From positions 248,001 to 312,000 of the forward strand of contig CAWFXI010000009.1 in assembly GCA_963819685.1 (NCBI GenBank): a DNA stretch of 64,000 nucleotides, read 5' to 3'. This document shows, one piece after another, positions 18,500-27,415 of this stretch. A program made the position numbers and the translations under genes. The notes below the pieces were generated by a model. It searched no databases. It worked only from the letters and a program-made list of their open reading frames with translations, and was not told where the DNA came from. Numbering within the stretch: position 1 is the stretch's first letter; each line of letters begins with the position of its first letter. This stretch comes from CAIUGU01 sp963819685. Its GTDB lineage: Bacteria; Pseudomonadota; Gammaproteobacteria; Steroidobacterales; Steroidobacteraceae.

Positions 18500-19030
18500 T
18501 TACGGACATTCGAGAGGTCCTCCCCCTGCTGCCTCGCTGGTGGTGCGAGGCCTGCCTGTCTGGCTGACGATGATGGCGCGCGCGGCTGCGCTACCGGCGG
18601 AATCGCAGAACAGGATGGTGCCGTTGACTGCGTTCTGCTGCACCGGCCTGAAGGAAAAGGCCGGGCGATTGGCCGTGATGTGACCCGAGGACCAGCCGGA
18701 ATAGGTGCGCAGCACGGGTTCGTCCGGATCGACCTGCGGCGGTTGGTCCCGGTCGTGGTTGGCGAAGACCAGCCAGCCCACTGCCCAGTCGGGCAGATCA
18801 TTGCCGCAAGTTCTGCCGTCTTCGCTTTTGCAGACGCTCACGACCTCCATGCGATTGATGGCCTCGCTGCGGGCGAGGTACAACGCATGCAGAAAGTCGT
18901 TCACCGTCGCGGTCCGCACTGCATTGCGACGCAGGTCGGCGAAAGCCGGCATCGCTACAGCGCTTGCCACCGCTACCAGGGAGAGCGCCAGCATCAGCTC
19001 GAACAGGGTCATTCCATTGACTCGGCTCAT
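18500..19030 (-). CDS. fimT: GspH/FimT-family minor pilin
   Basis: 176 residues starting MSRVNG, then the processed pilin helix MTLFELMLALSLVAVASAVAMPAF with Glu at +5. The C-terminal GspH/FimT domain has conserved RNDFL-like and SARSEAI-like elements (HALYLARSEAINR). FimT-type minor pilins can prime the pilus and, in some species, bind DNA during uptake. First gene of the inverted minor pilin operon. Confidence 0.88.
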   Translation of the reverse strand: MSRVNGMTLFELMLALSLVAVASAVAMPAFADLRRNAVRTATVNDFLHALYLARSEAINRMEVVSVCKSEDGRTCGNDLPDWAVGWLVFANHDRDQPPQVDPDEPVLRTYSGWSSGHITANRPAFSFRPVQQNAVNGTILFCDSAGSAAARAIIVSQTGRPRTTSEAAGGGPLECP

Positions 19031-19165
19031 GGTGCATCCTTGCATCAGGTTCCGGGCGAATCCCGGCTGCGCAGGTTCAAGGTAGGGCTTCACCCCCGTG
19101 AGATACGAGCCGCAAAACTCGCCTGTTCGTGCAGATTCTCGCGACCTTCCCCTATACTTGAGCCC

Positions 19166-19627
19166 ATGAATCGGCACCCTGTCCAGGTTACTGATCGCAT
19201 GGCCGCTCCGGCTTCCCCTGAGCTGCGTGAGCGAATTGCGCGTCAATTTGCCAGCCAGGGTCTCAAAGAAACCCCGCAGCGCATGCTGGTGGCCTCGATC
19301 CTGCTGAAGGCGCCGCGACACCTGACCGCCGAGCACATCCTGCTTGAGCTGAAGGCTGGCGGGCGACGAGTCTCGAAAGCCACGGTCTATAACACCCTGC
19401 GGGTGCTGAGCGACCACGGGTTGATCCGGCAGATCAACTTAGGGGGCGATCACACGGTCTACGATTCCACCTGCACGCCGCATCACCATTTCCACAACAT
19501 CGATACGGGTGAACTGGTGGATATCAGCCCTGAAGAGGTCGACCTGCAACGACTGCCGGCGCTCCCTGAAGGCACGGAAGCCACCAGCGTCGAAGTCGTG
19601 ATCCGCATCCGCCGGCGGGTTGAATAG
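19166..19627 (+). CDS. Fur-family transcriptional regulator lacking the C-terminal CXXC (Irr-like)
   Basis: 153 residues. The winged helix (about 20-90, TPQRMLVASILLKAPRHLTAEHIL..KATVYNTLRVLSDHGLI) is typical Fur. The metal region is HHHFHNIDTGELVDI, without the CXXC pair of classical Fur/Zur, which resembles the Irr branch that senses haem or iron status. A TATACT -10 sits at 19153-19158, so transcription would start at about the ATG 19166. Either the mRNA is leaderless or translation begins at the in-frame ATG 19199. Divergent from fimT. Confidence 0.85.
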   Translation: MNRHPVQVTDRMAAPASPELRERIARQFASQGLKETPQRMLVASILLKAPRHLTAEHILLELKAGGRRVSKATVYNTLRVLSDHGLIRQINLGGDHTVYDSTCTPHHHFHNIDTGELVDISPEEVDLQRLPALPEGTEATSVEVVIRIRRRVE

Positions 19628-19651
19628 CCCGATTTCGGCCCTGTTTGGGCT

Positions 19652-19679
19652 TTGCGCCGGAAGCCTAAATTCGTATACT
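19652..19679 (+). promoter_or_regulatory. Predicted sigma-70 promoter upstream of tRNA-Thr
   Basis: TTGCGC (19652-19657), a 16-base spacer and TATACT (19674-19679). It is placed to transcribe the structured element at 19697-19814 together with the tRNA. Pattern-based only. Confidence 0.5.
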
Positions 19680-19696
19680 TCGCGCCGCTTATCGAG

Positions 19697-19814
19697 GGAT
19701 GCACCGGGCTCCATGCCGCGTTGCATCCGGAGCGGGCGAAAAGTGTGATTTTCACCCGCTCCCGAAATCATCGAGCAGGAACTCGCCGATTTCGCCGAAC
19801 CTTCCGTGGTTCGG
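19697..19814 (-). repeat. Multi-hairpin dispersed element, copy A
   Basis: Four consecutive helices can be drawn: GGATGCA/TGCATCC (19697-19703 with 19722-19728), AGCGGG..CCCGCT with inner GAAAA/TTTTC (19731-19760), GAAATC/GATTTC with inner CGAG/CTCG (19764-19793) and CCGAACC/GGTTCGG (19795-19814, loop TTCCGT). The same order appears in copies B (50364-50520) and C (52730-52884) with changed sequence but kept pairing; D (43076-43135) keeps two helices. Strand is given as minus because mismatches there become G-U pairs. Confidence 0.75.
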
Positions 19815-19827
19815 AGTAATGCTTATT

Positions 19828-19903
19828 GCCGGCTTAGCTCAGTTGGTAGAGCACCTCATTCGTAATGAGGGGGTCGGGGGTTCGAATCCCTCAGCCGGCA
19901 CCA
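19828..19903 (+). tRNA. tRNA-Thr (anticodon CGT)
   Basis: 76 bases including encoded CCA. Acceptor stem GCCGGCT/AGCCGGC, D-arm TAGCTCAGTTGGTAGAGC, anticodon stem CCTCA/TGAGG with loop TTCGTAA (anticodon CGT, reads ACG) and T-arm GTTCGAATC. It starts 13 bases after copy A of the multi-hairpin element. Confidence 0.97.
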
Positions 19904-20279
19904 TTTCCTGAAAACTATAATTCGGAGGCCCCACCCTCCGGTCCCCGTCTCCCCTCATTTCCGTCTCATACTCGATCGTGCATCGAAAGCGGATCCAAGG
20001 CGGTTCGCTTTCGGCAAGCCTTGCGCCGTCGGGTGCGAAATACGCGTTGGGCATCACGGGTGATAAGGGCATCGACTATTTCGACCCACGCCCGCGCGGC
20101 GGCGATCGACAAATCGACGAAAACGAGGGGAGACGGGAACCTACGATTGGGGCGGAATGCCGAGCGATATGGACGCTCACGCCGGATTGTAGCTACGCAA
20201 ACCTGGCTCCAATTGCGCAAGCAACGGGGAAGCCGCATCGCGCGTGCTTCCCCGTTTGCCGTTCATGATCGCAGGCTTG
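19904..20279. other. Intergenic region after tRNA-Thr
   Basis: 376 bases without a recognisable gene. It contains a right-end fragment of the GGGAGTCAGGTTTGC-type element (20188-20210) and a terminator-like hairpin (20221-20258). Short open frames on both strands lack any family feature. Confidence 0.6.
20221..20258. terminator. Terminator-like hairpin between tRNA-Thr region and qorB-like gene
   Basis: AACGGGGAAGC (20223-20233) pairs perfectly with GCTTCCCCGTT (20246-20256). The T run is short on the plus strand. Its place just past the stop of the minus-strand gene at 20280 suits termination of that gene. Confidence 0.55.
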
Positions 20280-21137
20280 TTACTGACTCTTGATGGCGCT
20301 TTCCACGGCTGCTGACATTGGGGTCGTTGCACGCCCGATGAGTTTGCTCAACTGGCCACTGGAATCGTTCAGATCGCCGCGCGATACACCCACATCGGCA
20401 TCCGCGAGGATGTGCGCGAAAGGGGCGGGCAGTCCGAAGCCCACCAGCGCTGCTTCATACTCTGCGGCTGGAAGGTTCTGGTAAGCAACCTTCTTGCCCG
20501 AAAGCCTTGCGACTTCGGCAGCCAGTTCCGCCATCGTAAAGGCCTTGTCGCCGGCCAATTCATAGACCTTGCCCGCATGACCTGCACCAGTCAGCACTGC
20601 CACCGCTGCGGCGGCATAGTCTGCGCGCGTCGCGGCCGCGATCTTGCCATCACCAGCGCTGCCGAGAATGACGCCATGGGCCAGTGCCGATTGCAGATTC
20701 TCCGTGTAGTTCTCGACATACCAGCCGTCCCGCAGGAACACGAACGGGATTCCTGAAGCACGAATGGCTGCCTCCGTGGCCTGGTGTTCGCTGGCGAGAG
20801 CCAGACGGGAAGTATCGGCACGCAGGATGCTTGTATAGGCAAGCAGTTCCACATTGGCGCGCTTGGCCGCCGCAATGACGGCTGCGTGCTGGGGGACTCG
20901 CTGACCAATCGCGTTCGAAGAGATCAGCAGAAGACGTTTCGCACCCTTGAATGCGCTATCAAGACTGGCCGCATCGACGTAGTCGGCGTGTCGAACCTGA
21001 ACGCCCAGCGCCGCAAGGTCGGCGGCCTTGGCCGGATCGCGAACCGCGGCGACGATCCCGGCAGCGGGAACTTTCTTGAGCAGGCCGGCAATGACGTGGC
21101 GGCCGAGTTTGCCGGTGGCTCCAGTGACTACGATCAT
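20280..21137 (-). CDS. qorB: NmrA-like NAD(P)-binding oxidoreductase (QorB/YtfG-like quinone reductase)
   Basis: 285 residues. Atypical SDR fold with the dinucleotide motif TGATGKLGRHV (residues 5-15) and the family segments LLLISSNAIGQR and GIPFVFLRDGWYVENYTEN seen in QorB/YtfG. These reduce quinones with NADPH. It is divergent from a small HxlR regulator, the same pairing as ytfG/ytfH in E. coli, which supports both assignments. Confidence 0.85.
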   Translation of the reverse strand: MIVVTGATGKLGRHVIAGLLKKVPAAGIVAAVRDPAKAADLAALGVQVRHADYVDAASLDSAFKGAKRLLLISSNAIGQRVPQHAAVIAAAKRANVELLAYTSILRADTSRLALASEHQATEAAIRASGIPFVFLRDGWYVENYTENLQSALAHGVILGSAGDGKIAAATRADYAAAAVAVLTGAGHAGKVYELAGDKAFTMAELAAEVARLSGKKVAYQNLPAAEYEAALVGFGLPAPFAHILADADVGVSRGDLNDSSGQLSKLIGRATTPMSAAVESAIKSQ

Positions 21138-21251
21138 GATGCAGACTCCTGTTGGGGGAAGGTTCGACGGTGCTTACAATAGCCTACTAACTAACCAATC
21201 GTAAGTACGCACCTTGTGGTAAGTTACCTGCCGGTCAAGTGGAGCTGAATC

Positions 21252-21641
21252 ATGCGGGCCAAAGAAAAAATGCGCGGCGAGCTGTTTTCCGCAGCCTGTC
21301 CCTCGAGGGGTGTCCTCGACCATGTCACGAGCCGATGGGGAGTGCTGGTGGTGGTCGCCCTGCTCGAAGACACGTACCGTTTCAGTGAGTTGCGCCGCAA
21401 GATCACCGGCGTCAGTGAAAAGATGCTGGCGCAGACCCTGCAGTCGCTTGAAGCCGATGGATTCGTACTGCGCGAAGTCCACCCCGTCATTCCGCCCCAC
21501 GTTGACTACAGCCTGACGGTGATGGGCAGGGAAGTTGCTTTGCACCTCAAGACACTGGTCGGCTGGATCGAGGACAATCTGCCTCGAGTCATGGCGGCCC
21601 GTGACAAGGTCAGCGCAAAGGCTCGCAGGAAGCAGATCTAG
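21252..21641 (+). CDS. HxlR-family winged-helix regulator (QorR/YtfH-like)
   Basis: 129 residues with the HxlR core: CPSRGVLDHVTSRWGVLVVVALLEDTYRFSELRRKITGVSEKMLAQTLQSLEADG. The N-terminal Cys17 corresponds to the redox-sensing Cys of HxlR/QorR proteins. It probably represses the divergent quinone reductase gene (115-base gap) until electrophile or quinone stress. In line with YtfH by synteny. Confidence 0.88.
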   Translation: MRAKEKMRGELFSAACPSRGVLDHVTSRWGVLVVVALLEDTYRFSELRRKITGVSEKMLAQTLQSLEADGFVLREVHPVIPPHVDYSLTVMGREVALHLKTLVGWIEDNLPRVMAARDKVSAKARRKQI

Positions 21642-21694
21642 CGCGCTCAAAGGCTGGCAACAAAAGCTCGTTACAAAAACGCCGGGAGACAAGA

Positions 21695-22564
21695 ATGACC
21701 CTTGCAAATCGCGGGAAGCCGATCTTTGTTCTTGTTCATGGCGCATGGCACGGTGCGTGGTGCTACGAGCGGCTCATTCCACTGCTGGCGGCGCGCGGAT
21801 ACGCGGCAGTCGCTCGCGATCTGCCGGCCCATGGTTTGAATGCCCGATTTCCCGCGGCTTACAGCATCAGGCCTCTTGATGCGGCTGCGTTCGCGACGGA
21901 AGTCTCGCCGCTGGCGGCCACCACGCTCGATGACTATTCGACGAGCATCATTGAGACAATCGATCAGGTGCGTGCGCTTGGGTTTGAGAACGTGGTGCTG
22001 GTCGGCCACAGCATGGGAGGCGTGGCGATTACAGCGGCAGGTGAACGCGCGCCTGAGAAGATCCAGAAGCTCGTCTATCTGACGGCCTTCATGCCTCGGT
22101 CGGGAGTCGGCGCAACGACCTACATCCACTCTCCCGAAAACGCCGGTGAGCTCGTCGGGCCGCAGTTAATGTCGGATCCGGCTGTCACAGCCGCGCTGCG
22201 CATGGACCATCGCAGCACCGATGCGACCTATCGGGCGAACAGCAAACTCGCGTTCTATGGCGATGTGAGCCAGGCCGATTACGACGCGGTTGCGAACCTG
22301 CTCACGCCCGACGTGCCCGTCGTTCCCTTTGCAACGCCGATAGCCACAACCGTGGCCCGTTGGGGATCGTTGCCACGGCATTACATCAAGGCGCTTCAGG
22401 ACCGCGCGATCCTGCCAGCTTTGCAACAGAGATTCATCGCCGAGGCGGATGCCTTCACGCCCGGCAACCTGACCCGGGTGCATGAGTTGAACACCAGCCA
22501 TTCGCCTTTCATGTCGGCGCCGGCAGCGCTGGCGGATTTGCTGGCGACAATCGCGACAACGTGA
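21695..22564 (+). CDS. Alpha/beta-hydrolase, EstC/methylesterase-like
   Basis: 289 residues. Opening VLVHGAWHGAWCYERLIPLLAARG and the nucleophile elbow GHSMGG (about residues 107-112) place it with the plant-type methylesterase/hydroxynitrile-lyase-like esterases. The catalytic His is likely in TSHSPF (about 269). No signal peptide is visible, so it is cytoplasmic. It follows the HxlR gene by 53 bases on the same strand and may be co-regulated. Substrate unknown. Confidence 0.82.
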   Translation: MTLANRGKPIFVLVHGAWHGAWCYERLIPLLAARGYAAVARDLPAHGLNARFPAAYSIRPLDAAAFATEVSPLAATTLDDYSTSIIETIDQVRALGFENVVLVGHSMGGVAITAAGERAPEKIQKLVYLTAFMPRSGVGATTYIHSPENAGELVGPQLMSDPAVTAALRMDHRSTDATYRANSKLAFYGDVSQADYDAVANLLTPDVPVVPFATPIATTVARWGSLPRHYIKALQDRAILPALQQRFIAEADAFTPGNLTRVHELNTSHSPFMSAPAALADLLATIATT

Positions 22565-22609
22565 TCATGAAACTCGCGTCAAGCGGCGCAGCCCTCAGCG
22601 GCGACAGGC

Positions 22610-24742
22610 TCACAACCCGCCGTGGACCGTCCTTGTCTGCTGCGCCTGAGAGATCACATAGGCGCGAATCGCTTCCGCCTGTTCCCGGTTGATGACTTCC
22701 GAGAATGACACCATCCCGCGCTCCTTGAGCGAACCGTTGAGCACGATGTCGAAGAAGCCGTCATTGCCGAGGAACGGTGACGAGCGCAGGTCGGGGACGA
22801 TGCCGCCCGATATCGCGCCCCCACCATGGCACACGCCGCAATTGGCCGCATACAGACGCGATCCGTCAGCGACCACGGCAGGCGTTGCGGTCAGCGACGG
22901 CGGATTGATTTCGCGCGCGATGGCGCTTGCTGCCGGTAATGTCGCCGTTCCACCCAGCTTGAATGCCAGCACCCGGCTGATGTTGCGGACCGGTCCTGAT
23001 TTCAATGACACGAGCCCCGGGGTCAAGGCATAGGCGCCACCCGTGCCTGCAAGCACGGCAACATATTGTTCGCCATCGACCTCATACGTCATCGGCGCTG
23101 CGATGATCGAGGTCTGCGCCGGCATCGACCACAGCTTCTCGCCCGTATCGGCGCGATAGACGACGAAATCGCCCGCATACGTGCCTTGCATGACCAGATT
23201 GCCCGCGGTTGCCAGGACGCCGCCGTTGCCGGGTCCGCGATGCTCGACGCGCCAGGCTGCCTTCTTGTTCACGGGATCCCAGGCCAGCAGATAGCCCTTC
23301 GCGGCATCCAGGGTGGCTTGCTGAGTCGCGGGATCGTTCGCTCCTGCGTTCGTACCGCGATCCAGGCCGGTGTTGAAGCCCATCAAGCGCGGGCCAAAGC
23401 TTTCCGCCTGCTTGTAGGTCGAACCGATCTCCTGCGCCGGGATGTAGGCGTATCCGGTCGCCGGGCTGAACGCCATCGGATTCCAGTTGTGTGCGCCATG
23501 CGGCCCCGGATAACCCACCCACGCCTTGCCGGTGCGCGAGTAGCGTGCATCGGGATGTTCGATCGGACGCCCGGTGTCCCTGTCGATGCCGCTCGCCCAG
23601 GTAACGCGCGAGAACGGCTCGGCCGAGATGAGTCCGCCATCCTCGCGGTCGAGCACATAGAAGAAACCATTCTTCGGCGCGTGCAAGAGGGCCTTCCGCG
23701 TCTGTCCGTTGATCTGGACGTCCGCAAGGATGATGGATTGCACCGATGTGTAGTCCCACTCGTCGCCGGGTACTTCCTGGTAGTGCCAGACATACTCGCC
23801 GGTATCGGGCCTTACTGCGACGATCGAGGCAAGAAACAGATTGTCGCCGATCTTGCCGCGATAGCCTTGCGTCCAAGGCGAGGCATTACCGGTGCCGAAA
23901 TAGAGCAGATCGAGATCAGGATCGTAGACGATCGAGTCCCATACCGTGCCGCCGCCGCCCAGGATCAAACCGCCGTCGCCCCAGGTGGATGCCGCTTTTT
24001 CGGCGAGGATCTTGTCGGAGGCGGCGTTGTCGGGTTTCGCGGGATCGCCGGGAACCGTGTAGAAGCGCCAAACCATTTCGCCGGTTTGTGCATCGTAGGC
24101 CGAGATATACCCCCGCACGCCGAACTCGGCGCCGCTGTTGCCGATCAGGACCTTGCCCTTCACCACGCGCGGTGCACCCGTGATCGAATAGGGCTTCGTT
24201 GTGTCGGTCGTCTGTACGCTCCAGACCTGCTCACCATTCGCTGCATTGATCGCGATCAAACGACCATCAAGCGTGCCGACATAGATATTGCCGTTCCAGG
24301 CCGCGACACCGCGATTGACGACGTCGCAACAAACCTTGACGCCCTGTTCACGCGGCACCTTCGGGTCGAACGCCCATTTCAGCGCGCCGGTCTTCGCATC
24401 AAGCGCCTTCACCATGCTCCAGGCCGTGGAGAAGTACATGACGCCGTCGATCACGAGCGGCGTTGCTTCCTGGCCGCGCGCGGTGTCGAGATCGAACGAC
24501 CAGGCGAGACCGAGTTGAGCGGTGTTCGAGTCGTTGATCTGTTTGAGCGGACTGAAGCGCTGTTCGCTATAGGTCCGCCCGTATGTCATCCAGTTGCCGG
24601 ACTCGGAATCGGCACTGACGATGTGCGCGCCGTCCACCTGCGCGGGCCCCTTGGTTGAAGCCGTCTCGACTTTCTGCCCGCAACTCGCGAGTGCCAGTGC
24701 CGACGCCATGACGATCGATACGTGGACGAATCGCATTGCCAT
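22610..24742 (-). CDS. PQQ-dependent quinohaemoprotein alcohol dehydrogenase, lipoprotein form
   Basis: 710 residues. It begins with a type II signal peptide (Leu-Ala-Ser-Cys21), unlike the usual soluble periplasmic enzymes. The eight-bladed PQQ propeller shows the vicinal Cys138-Cys139 pair, the GDEWDY segment and repeated W-docking motifs. A C-terminal cytochrome c domain has CGVCH (635-639) and a likely axial Met in RGMVSF. It should oxidise primary alcohols and pass electrons to the respiratory chain from the membrane surface. No PQQ synthesis genes are in the window. Confidence 0.9.
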   Translation of the reverse strand: MAMRFVHVSIVMASALALASCGQKVETASTKGPAQVDGAHIVSADSESGNWMTYGRTYSEQRFSPLKQINDSNTAQLGLAWSFDLDTARGQEATPLVIDGVMYFSTAWSMVKALDAKTGALKWAFDPKVPREQGVKVCCDVVNRGVAAWNGNIYVGTLDGRLIAINAANGEQVWSVQTTDTTKPYSITGAPRVVKGKVLIGNSGAEFGVRGYISAYDAQTGEMVWRFYTVPGDPAKPDNAASDKILAEKAASTWGDGGLILGGGGTVWDSIVYDPDLDLLYFGTGNASPWTQGYRGKIGDNLFLASIVAVRPDTGEYVWHYQEVPGDEWDYTSVQSIILADVQINGQTRKALLHAPKNGFFYVLDREDGGLISAEPFSRVTWASGIDRDTGRPIEHPDARYSRTGKAWVGYPGPHGAHNWNPMAFSPATGYAYIPAQEIGSTYKQAESFGPRLMGFNTGLDRGTNAGANDPATQQATLDAAKGYLLAWDPVNKKAAWRVEHRGPGNGGVLATAGNLVMQGTYAGDFVVYRADTGEKLWSMPAQTSIIAAPMTYEVDGEQYVAVLAGTGGAYALTPGLVSLKSGPVRNISRVLAFKLGGTATLPAASAIAREINPPSLTATPAVVADGSRLYAANCGVCHGGGAISGGIVPDLRSSPFLGNDGFFDIVLNGSLKERGMVSFSEVINREQAEAIRAYVISQAQQTRTVHGGL

Positions 24743-24936
24743 GTGTTCCCCTGCTTGTGTGGTTCTTTGCCTGCATTTCAGATTGAGATGTCTCTCACCG
24801 AACGTTCTGGCCCGTCCGGCAAGCGTAACAGCTCATCCCAGCCAGATGAATGGCGGAGGGGCGTCGGGTCCTTACAGAAATGTCAGGATATGCCAGTTCC
24901 GCATGTTGCGTTGCAGGTGCATCCGGCAGCCAGGAA

Positions 24937-25282
24937 TCAGGCCGCGGGCGGGTAGGGCATGATGACCAGCAGCGTGACCGGTGTCTCCGTCAGATTGATG
25001 AACTTGCGTGTCTCATTGGGCGGAATACGACAGGCTTCCATCGGCCCAAGGACCCGAGTCTCGGTGCCACCCGTGATGGATAGATTGCCGCTCAGGACCA
25101 CATAGACCTTCTCGAGTTGTGATGTATCCGGACCTACATCGCCGCCCTGGATGTACTGTCGAATGTCCCACCCAGAAACTGGTCGGACCCTCAGGCTCAA
25201 ACCCCAGCAGGCGTACAGAGTCGATCAACCGATGATTGGGCGCCTCGTAGGGCTGGGCGCTGGCAAGTGATTTGACGAACAT
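24937..25282 (-). CDS. Small cupin-domain protein (frameshift in data)
   Basis: About 114 residues after correction. The two parts join at about 25150 when one G is removed from the CCAGGGCGGC region (minus strand), giving HPGGDVGPDTSQLEKVYVVLSGNLSI, a standard cupin metal-site strand, then PPNETRKFINLTETPVTLLVIMPYP. Start is the ATG at 25282, just after the stop of the reductase gene, so it is the last gene of the GntR-regulated operon. Possible sugar or acid isomerase/lyase; not assigned further. Confidence 0.72.
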
Positions 25283-25295
25283 GAGCGCGTGATTC

Positions 25296-26177
25296 CTATT
25301 CAAGACCGCTGGCGCGGAACTGTTCGCGAGCCATCACTGACCAGTCGAGACTGGCTTCGCCGCGGGCGATTGCTGATTCGAGACTGGCCTTCCAGATTGC
25401 GACACTGGGTAGCGGCATTCCGGCAGCTTGCGCTGCCTCGAGGGCGAGATTGGCGTCCTTGAGTCCGATAACCGCTGTAGCCCCGATGCGGCCCCAGTCT
25501 TCGCGAGCGATCAGGTCGCCGTATGCCTGATACGCCGTCGAATTGAACAGGCCGCCGACGAGCACCTGGTGGAACACCAGTGGATCGACATCGTACTTGC
25601 GCACCAGAGCCATGCCTTCGCCTATCGCTTCGATCGCACAGCCCAGCACGAAATTGTTGGCGATCTTGATCGCTGTCGCAGACAGCGGGTTTTCACCTGC
25701 TTCGATGACGCGATCGCCAATGGCGGCAAAGACCGGACGCAGTTTTTCAACCGCTGCCTTCGGACCGCCCGGCACGAGCCCGAGCTGCCCGGTGGCCGCG
25801 AGCTCCGGACGTCCGAGCACGTGACAGGCGACCAGAATCTGTCCCGCTGCAGTATGACGCGCAGCGATGTCGCTCACGGCCGGGACGCCATGCGTACCGC
25901 TCACCATGTGGATGGCACCGGCGCGCAAGTGCTGGACGAGTCCACCCTCTCCCAGTACGGCAGACCGCAACACCTCATCGCTCGGCAACATGCTGATGAC
26001 CACATCGCAGACAGCCGCAAGATCGCCGAGGCTCGAAGCCACTGTTGCGCCTGCGGACGCCATGCGTGCCGACTGCTTAGGGTCCGGATCGAACACGTCG
26101 AGAGCGTGATTGGCCGCCAGCAGGCGCAGCGCCATGCCATGGCCCATGCGGCCGAGGCCAATGAACCCGATTCTCAT
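25296..26177 (-). CDS. 3-hydroxyisobutyrate dehydrogenase-family reductase
   Basis: 293 residues. N-terminal NAD(P) site GFIGLGRMGHGMALRLL (residues 4-20), SGTHGV-type substrate motif (about 110) and catalytic Lys in ATAIKIANNFVL (about 170). Fits the beta-hydroxyacid dehydrogenase family that oxidises hydroxy-acids to semialdehydes. Located 26 bases after the EboE-like gene, 13 bases before the cupin; part of one operon. Specific substrate unknown. Confidence 0.86.
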   Translation of the reverse strand: MRIGFIGLGRMGHGMALRLLAANHALDVFDPDPKQSARMASAGATVASSLGDLAAVCDVVISMLPSDEVLRSAVLGEGGLVQHLRAGAIHMVSGTHGVPAVSDIAARHTAAGQILVACHVLGRPELAATGQLGLVPGGPKAAVEKLRPVFAAIGDRVIEAGENPLSATAIKIANNFVLGCAIEAIGEGMALVRKYDVDPLVFHQVLVGGLFNSTAYQAYGDLIAREDWGRIGATAVIGLKDANLALEAAQAAGMPLPSVAIWKASLESAIARGEASLDWSVMAREQFRASGLE

Positions 26178-26203
26178 GCTTGCACTCCGGGCGAAGTAGC
26201 CCT

Positions 26204-27405
26204 TCAGGCGAACTGGCTCATGACCCACTCAAGTTCGAGGGTCACGTAATCGACGATGTCGCCGGTCTTCAGATGCTGCGGCAGAACGTCCCAGGTGTAG
26301 GTCTCGATCTCGAGCTGTGCGCTCAATGGGTTCTTGCGATGGAACGCCAGCGCCTCCGCGATGGCAAAGCGCGTCGTCTTGAAGTGTTCGCCCGAGCGAT
26401 TCGAGGAATACGGGAACATGGAAATGGATGCGCCATTCGCGCGGTCCCTCCGGGTTCTTTTCAAACGAAGCGATCGCATCCTCGAGGTTCAGGAAGCGGG
26501 TCATCTTGCCGTCCTTCATTTCGATGGTCTGCGTCAGATACACGCTGTCCGCCCACTTGCGCAGTTCTTCGACGGCAGCGCGGCTGACGTTGGGGACCTG
26601 CACCGCAGCCGCTTCCTGAAGCTTGAAGACGGGCACGTCGTTGTCTACCAGGCTTCTGCAGCGACACACTGATGTTTTCGAATTCCACCGCCTGGTGGCA
26701 GATGTCGTACACCGTACCGACATGGCGACGGAGAATCGTACGGGCTTGCTCTGCATTGGTGCCGAGATCGTGGCCCAGCGCCGTCAGCGACTTCTCGGAG
26801 CGCAGCACCCGGGTGAAGAAGTCCACCGTCTCATCGGTGGTTTCAAGGAAGCAGTACGGTTCCGGTTCTACTGCCAGCGTGACGGTGCGTCCGGTGCGCT
26901 CGCGCAGCTTGTGCAGATGTACGGCAAGGCGGCGGATATTGGCCGCGTAGGCTTCGACGACTTCCGGGCCAGTGACTCGCGGCTTGAAGCCGAGCGGTGG
27001 GCTCTGGATCGACGGATTGACGAACGGCGCGCCGACATCAGCCAGGATGTCTGCCACGTTCATTGTGTACAGCGTGCGCTCTTCAGCCCGCCAATCGGGC
27101 TCGTACACCTGTTCCTTGACGATCTGGTTCTTGAACGGCCCAAACGGAAACGCATTGACCGTGTAGAGATACAGATCGTTGTCAGCCAGGAATGACTTGA
27201 GCTGGGCGCGTTCGGCGGCGGAGTTCACCAGTACATTGGCCGAGGCGTTCGACAGCCGCAGCGATACGCCAAAGGGCTTGTCCGGACAAATGCGTTTCTT
27301 GACCTGCGGCACGTAGGTCTTGAGGCTGTTCCACATCTCGGGCCAGGTATCACCGGGATGGACGAGGGTGGAATAGGTCAGATGGCCATACTTGCCGAGA
27401 TCCAT
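26204..27405 (-). CDS. EboE-like TIM-barrel protein (two frameshifts in data)
   Basis: About 400 residues after correction. It opens with GHLTYSTLVHPGDTWPEMWNSL, then FGVSLRLSNASANVL, AVEPEPYCFLETTDETVDFF, GTVYDICHQAVEFE, REWRIHFHVPVFLE and LEIETYTWDVLP, all hallmark segments of EboE (xylose-isomerase-like barrel). Extra bases near 26652 and 26391 break the frame. Removing them restores the order. EboE normally sits in eboABCDEF clusters linked to metabolite export to the periplasm. None of the other ebo genes is here, so its role in this operon may be isomerisation or aldol chemistry (inference). Confidence 0.85.
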
Positions 27406-27415
27406 GGGATATTCC

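Noticed and set aside
18050..19165. Long plus-strand extension before the Fur-family gene
   Set aside because: It is antisense to fimT and pilV; Fur homology begins only after 19166.
19966..20238. Minus-strand open frame after tRNA-Thr
   Set aside because: Arg-rich with no motif or ribosome site; the region also contains a repeat fragment.
23066..24658. 530-residue open frame antisense to the PQQ dehydrogenase
   Set aside because: It has Arg/Asp-rich shadow composition, no domain, and lies fully opposite a strongly conserved gene.
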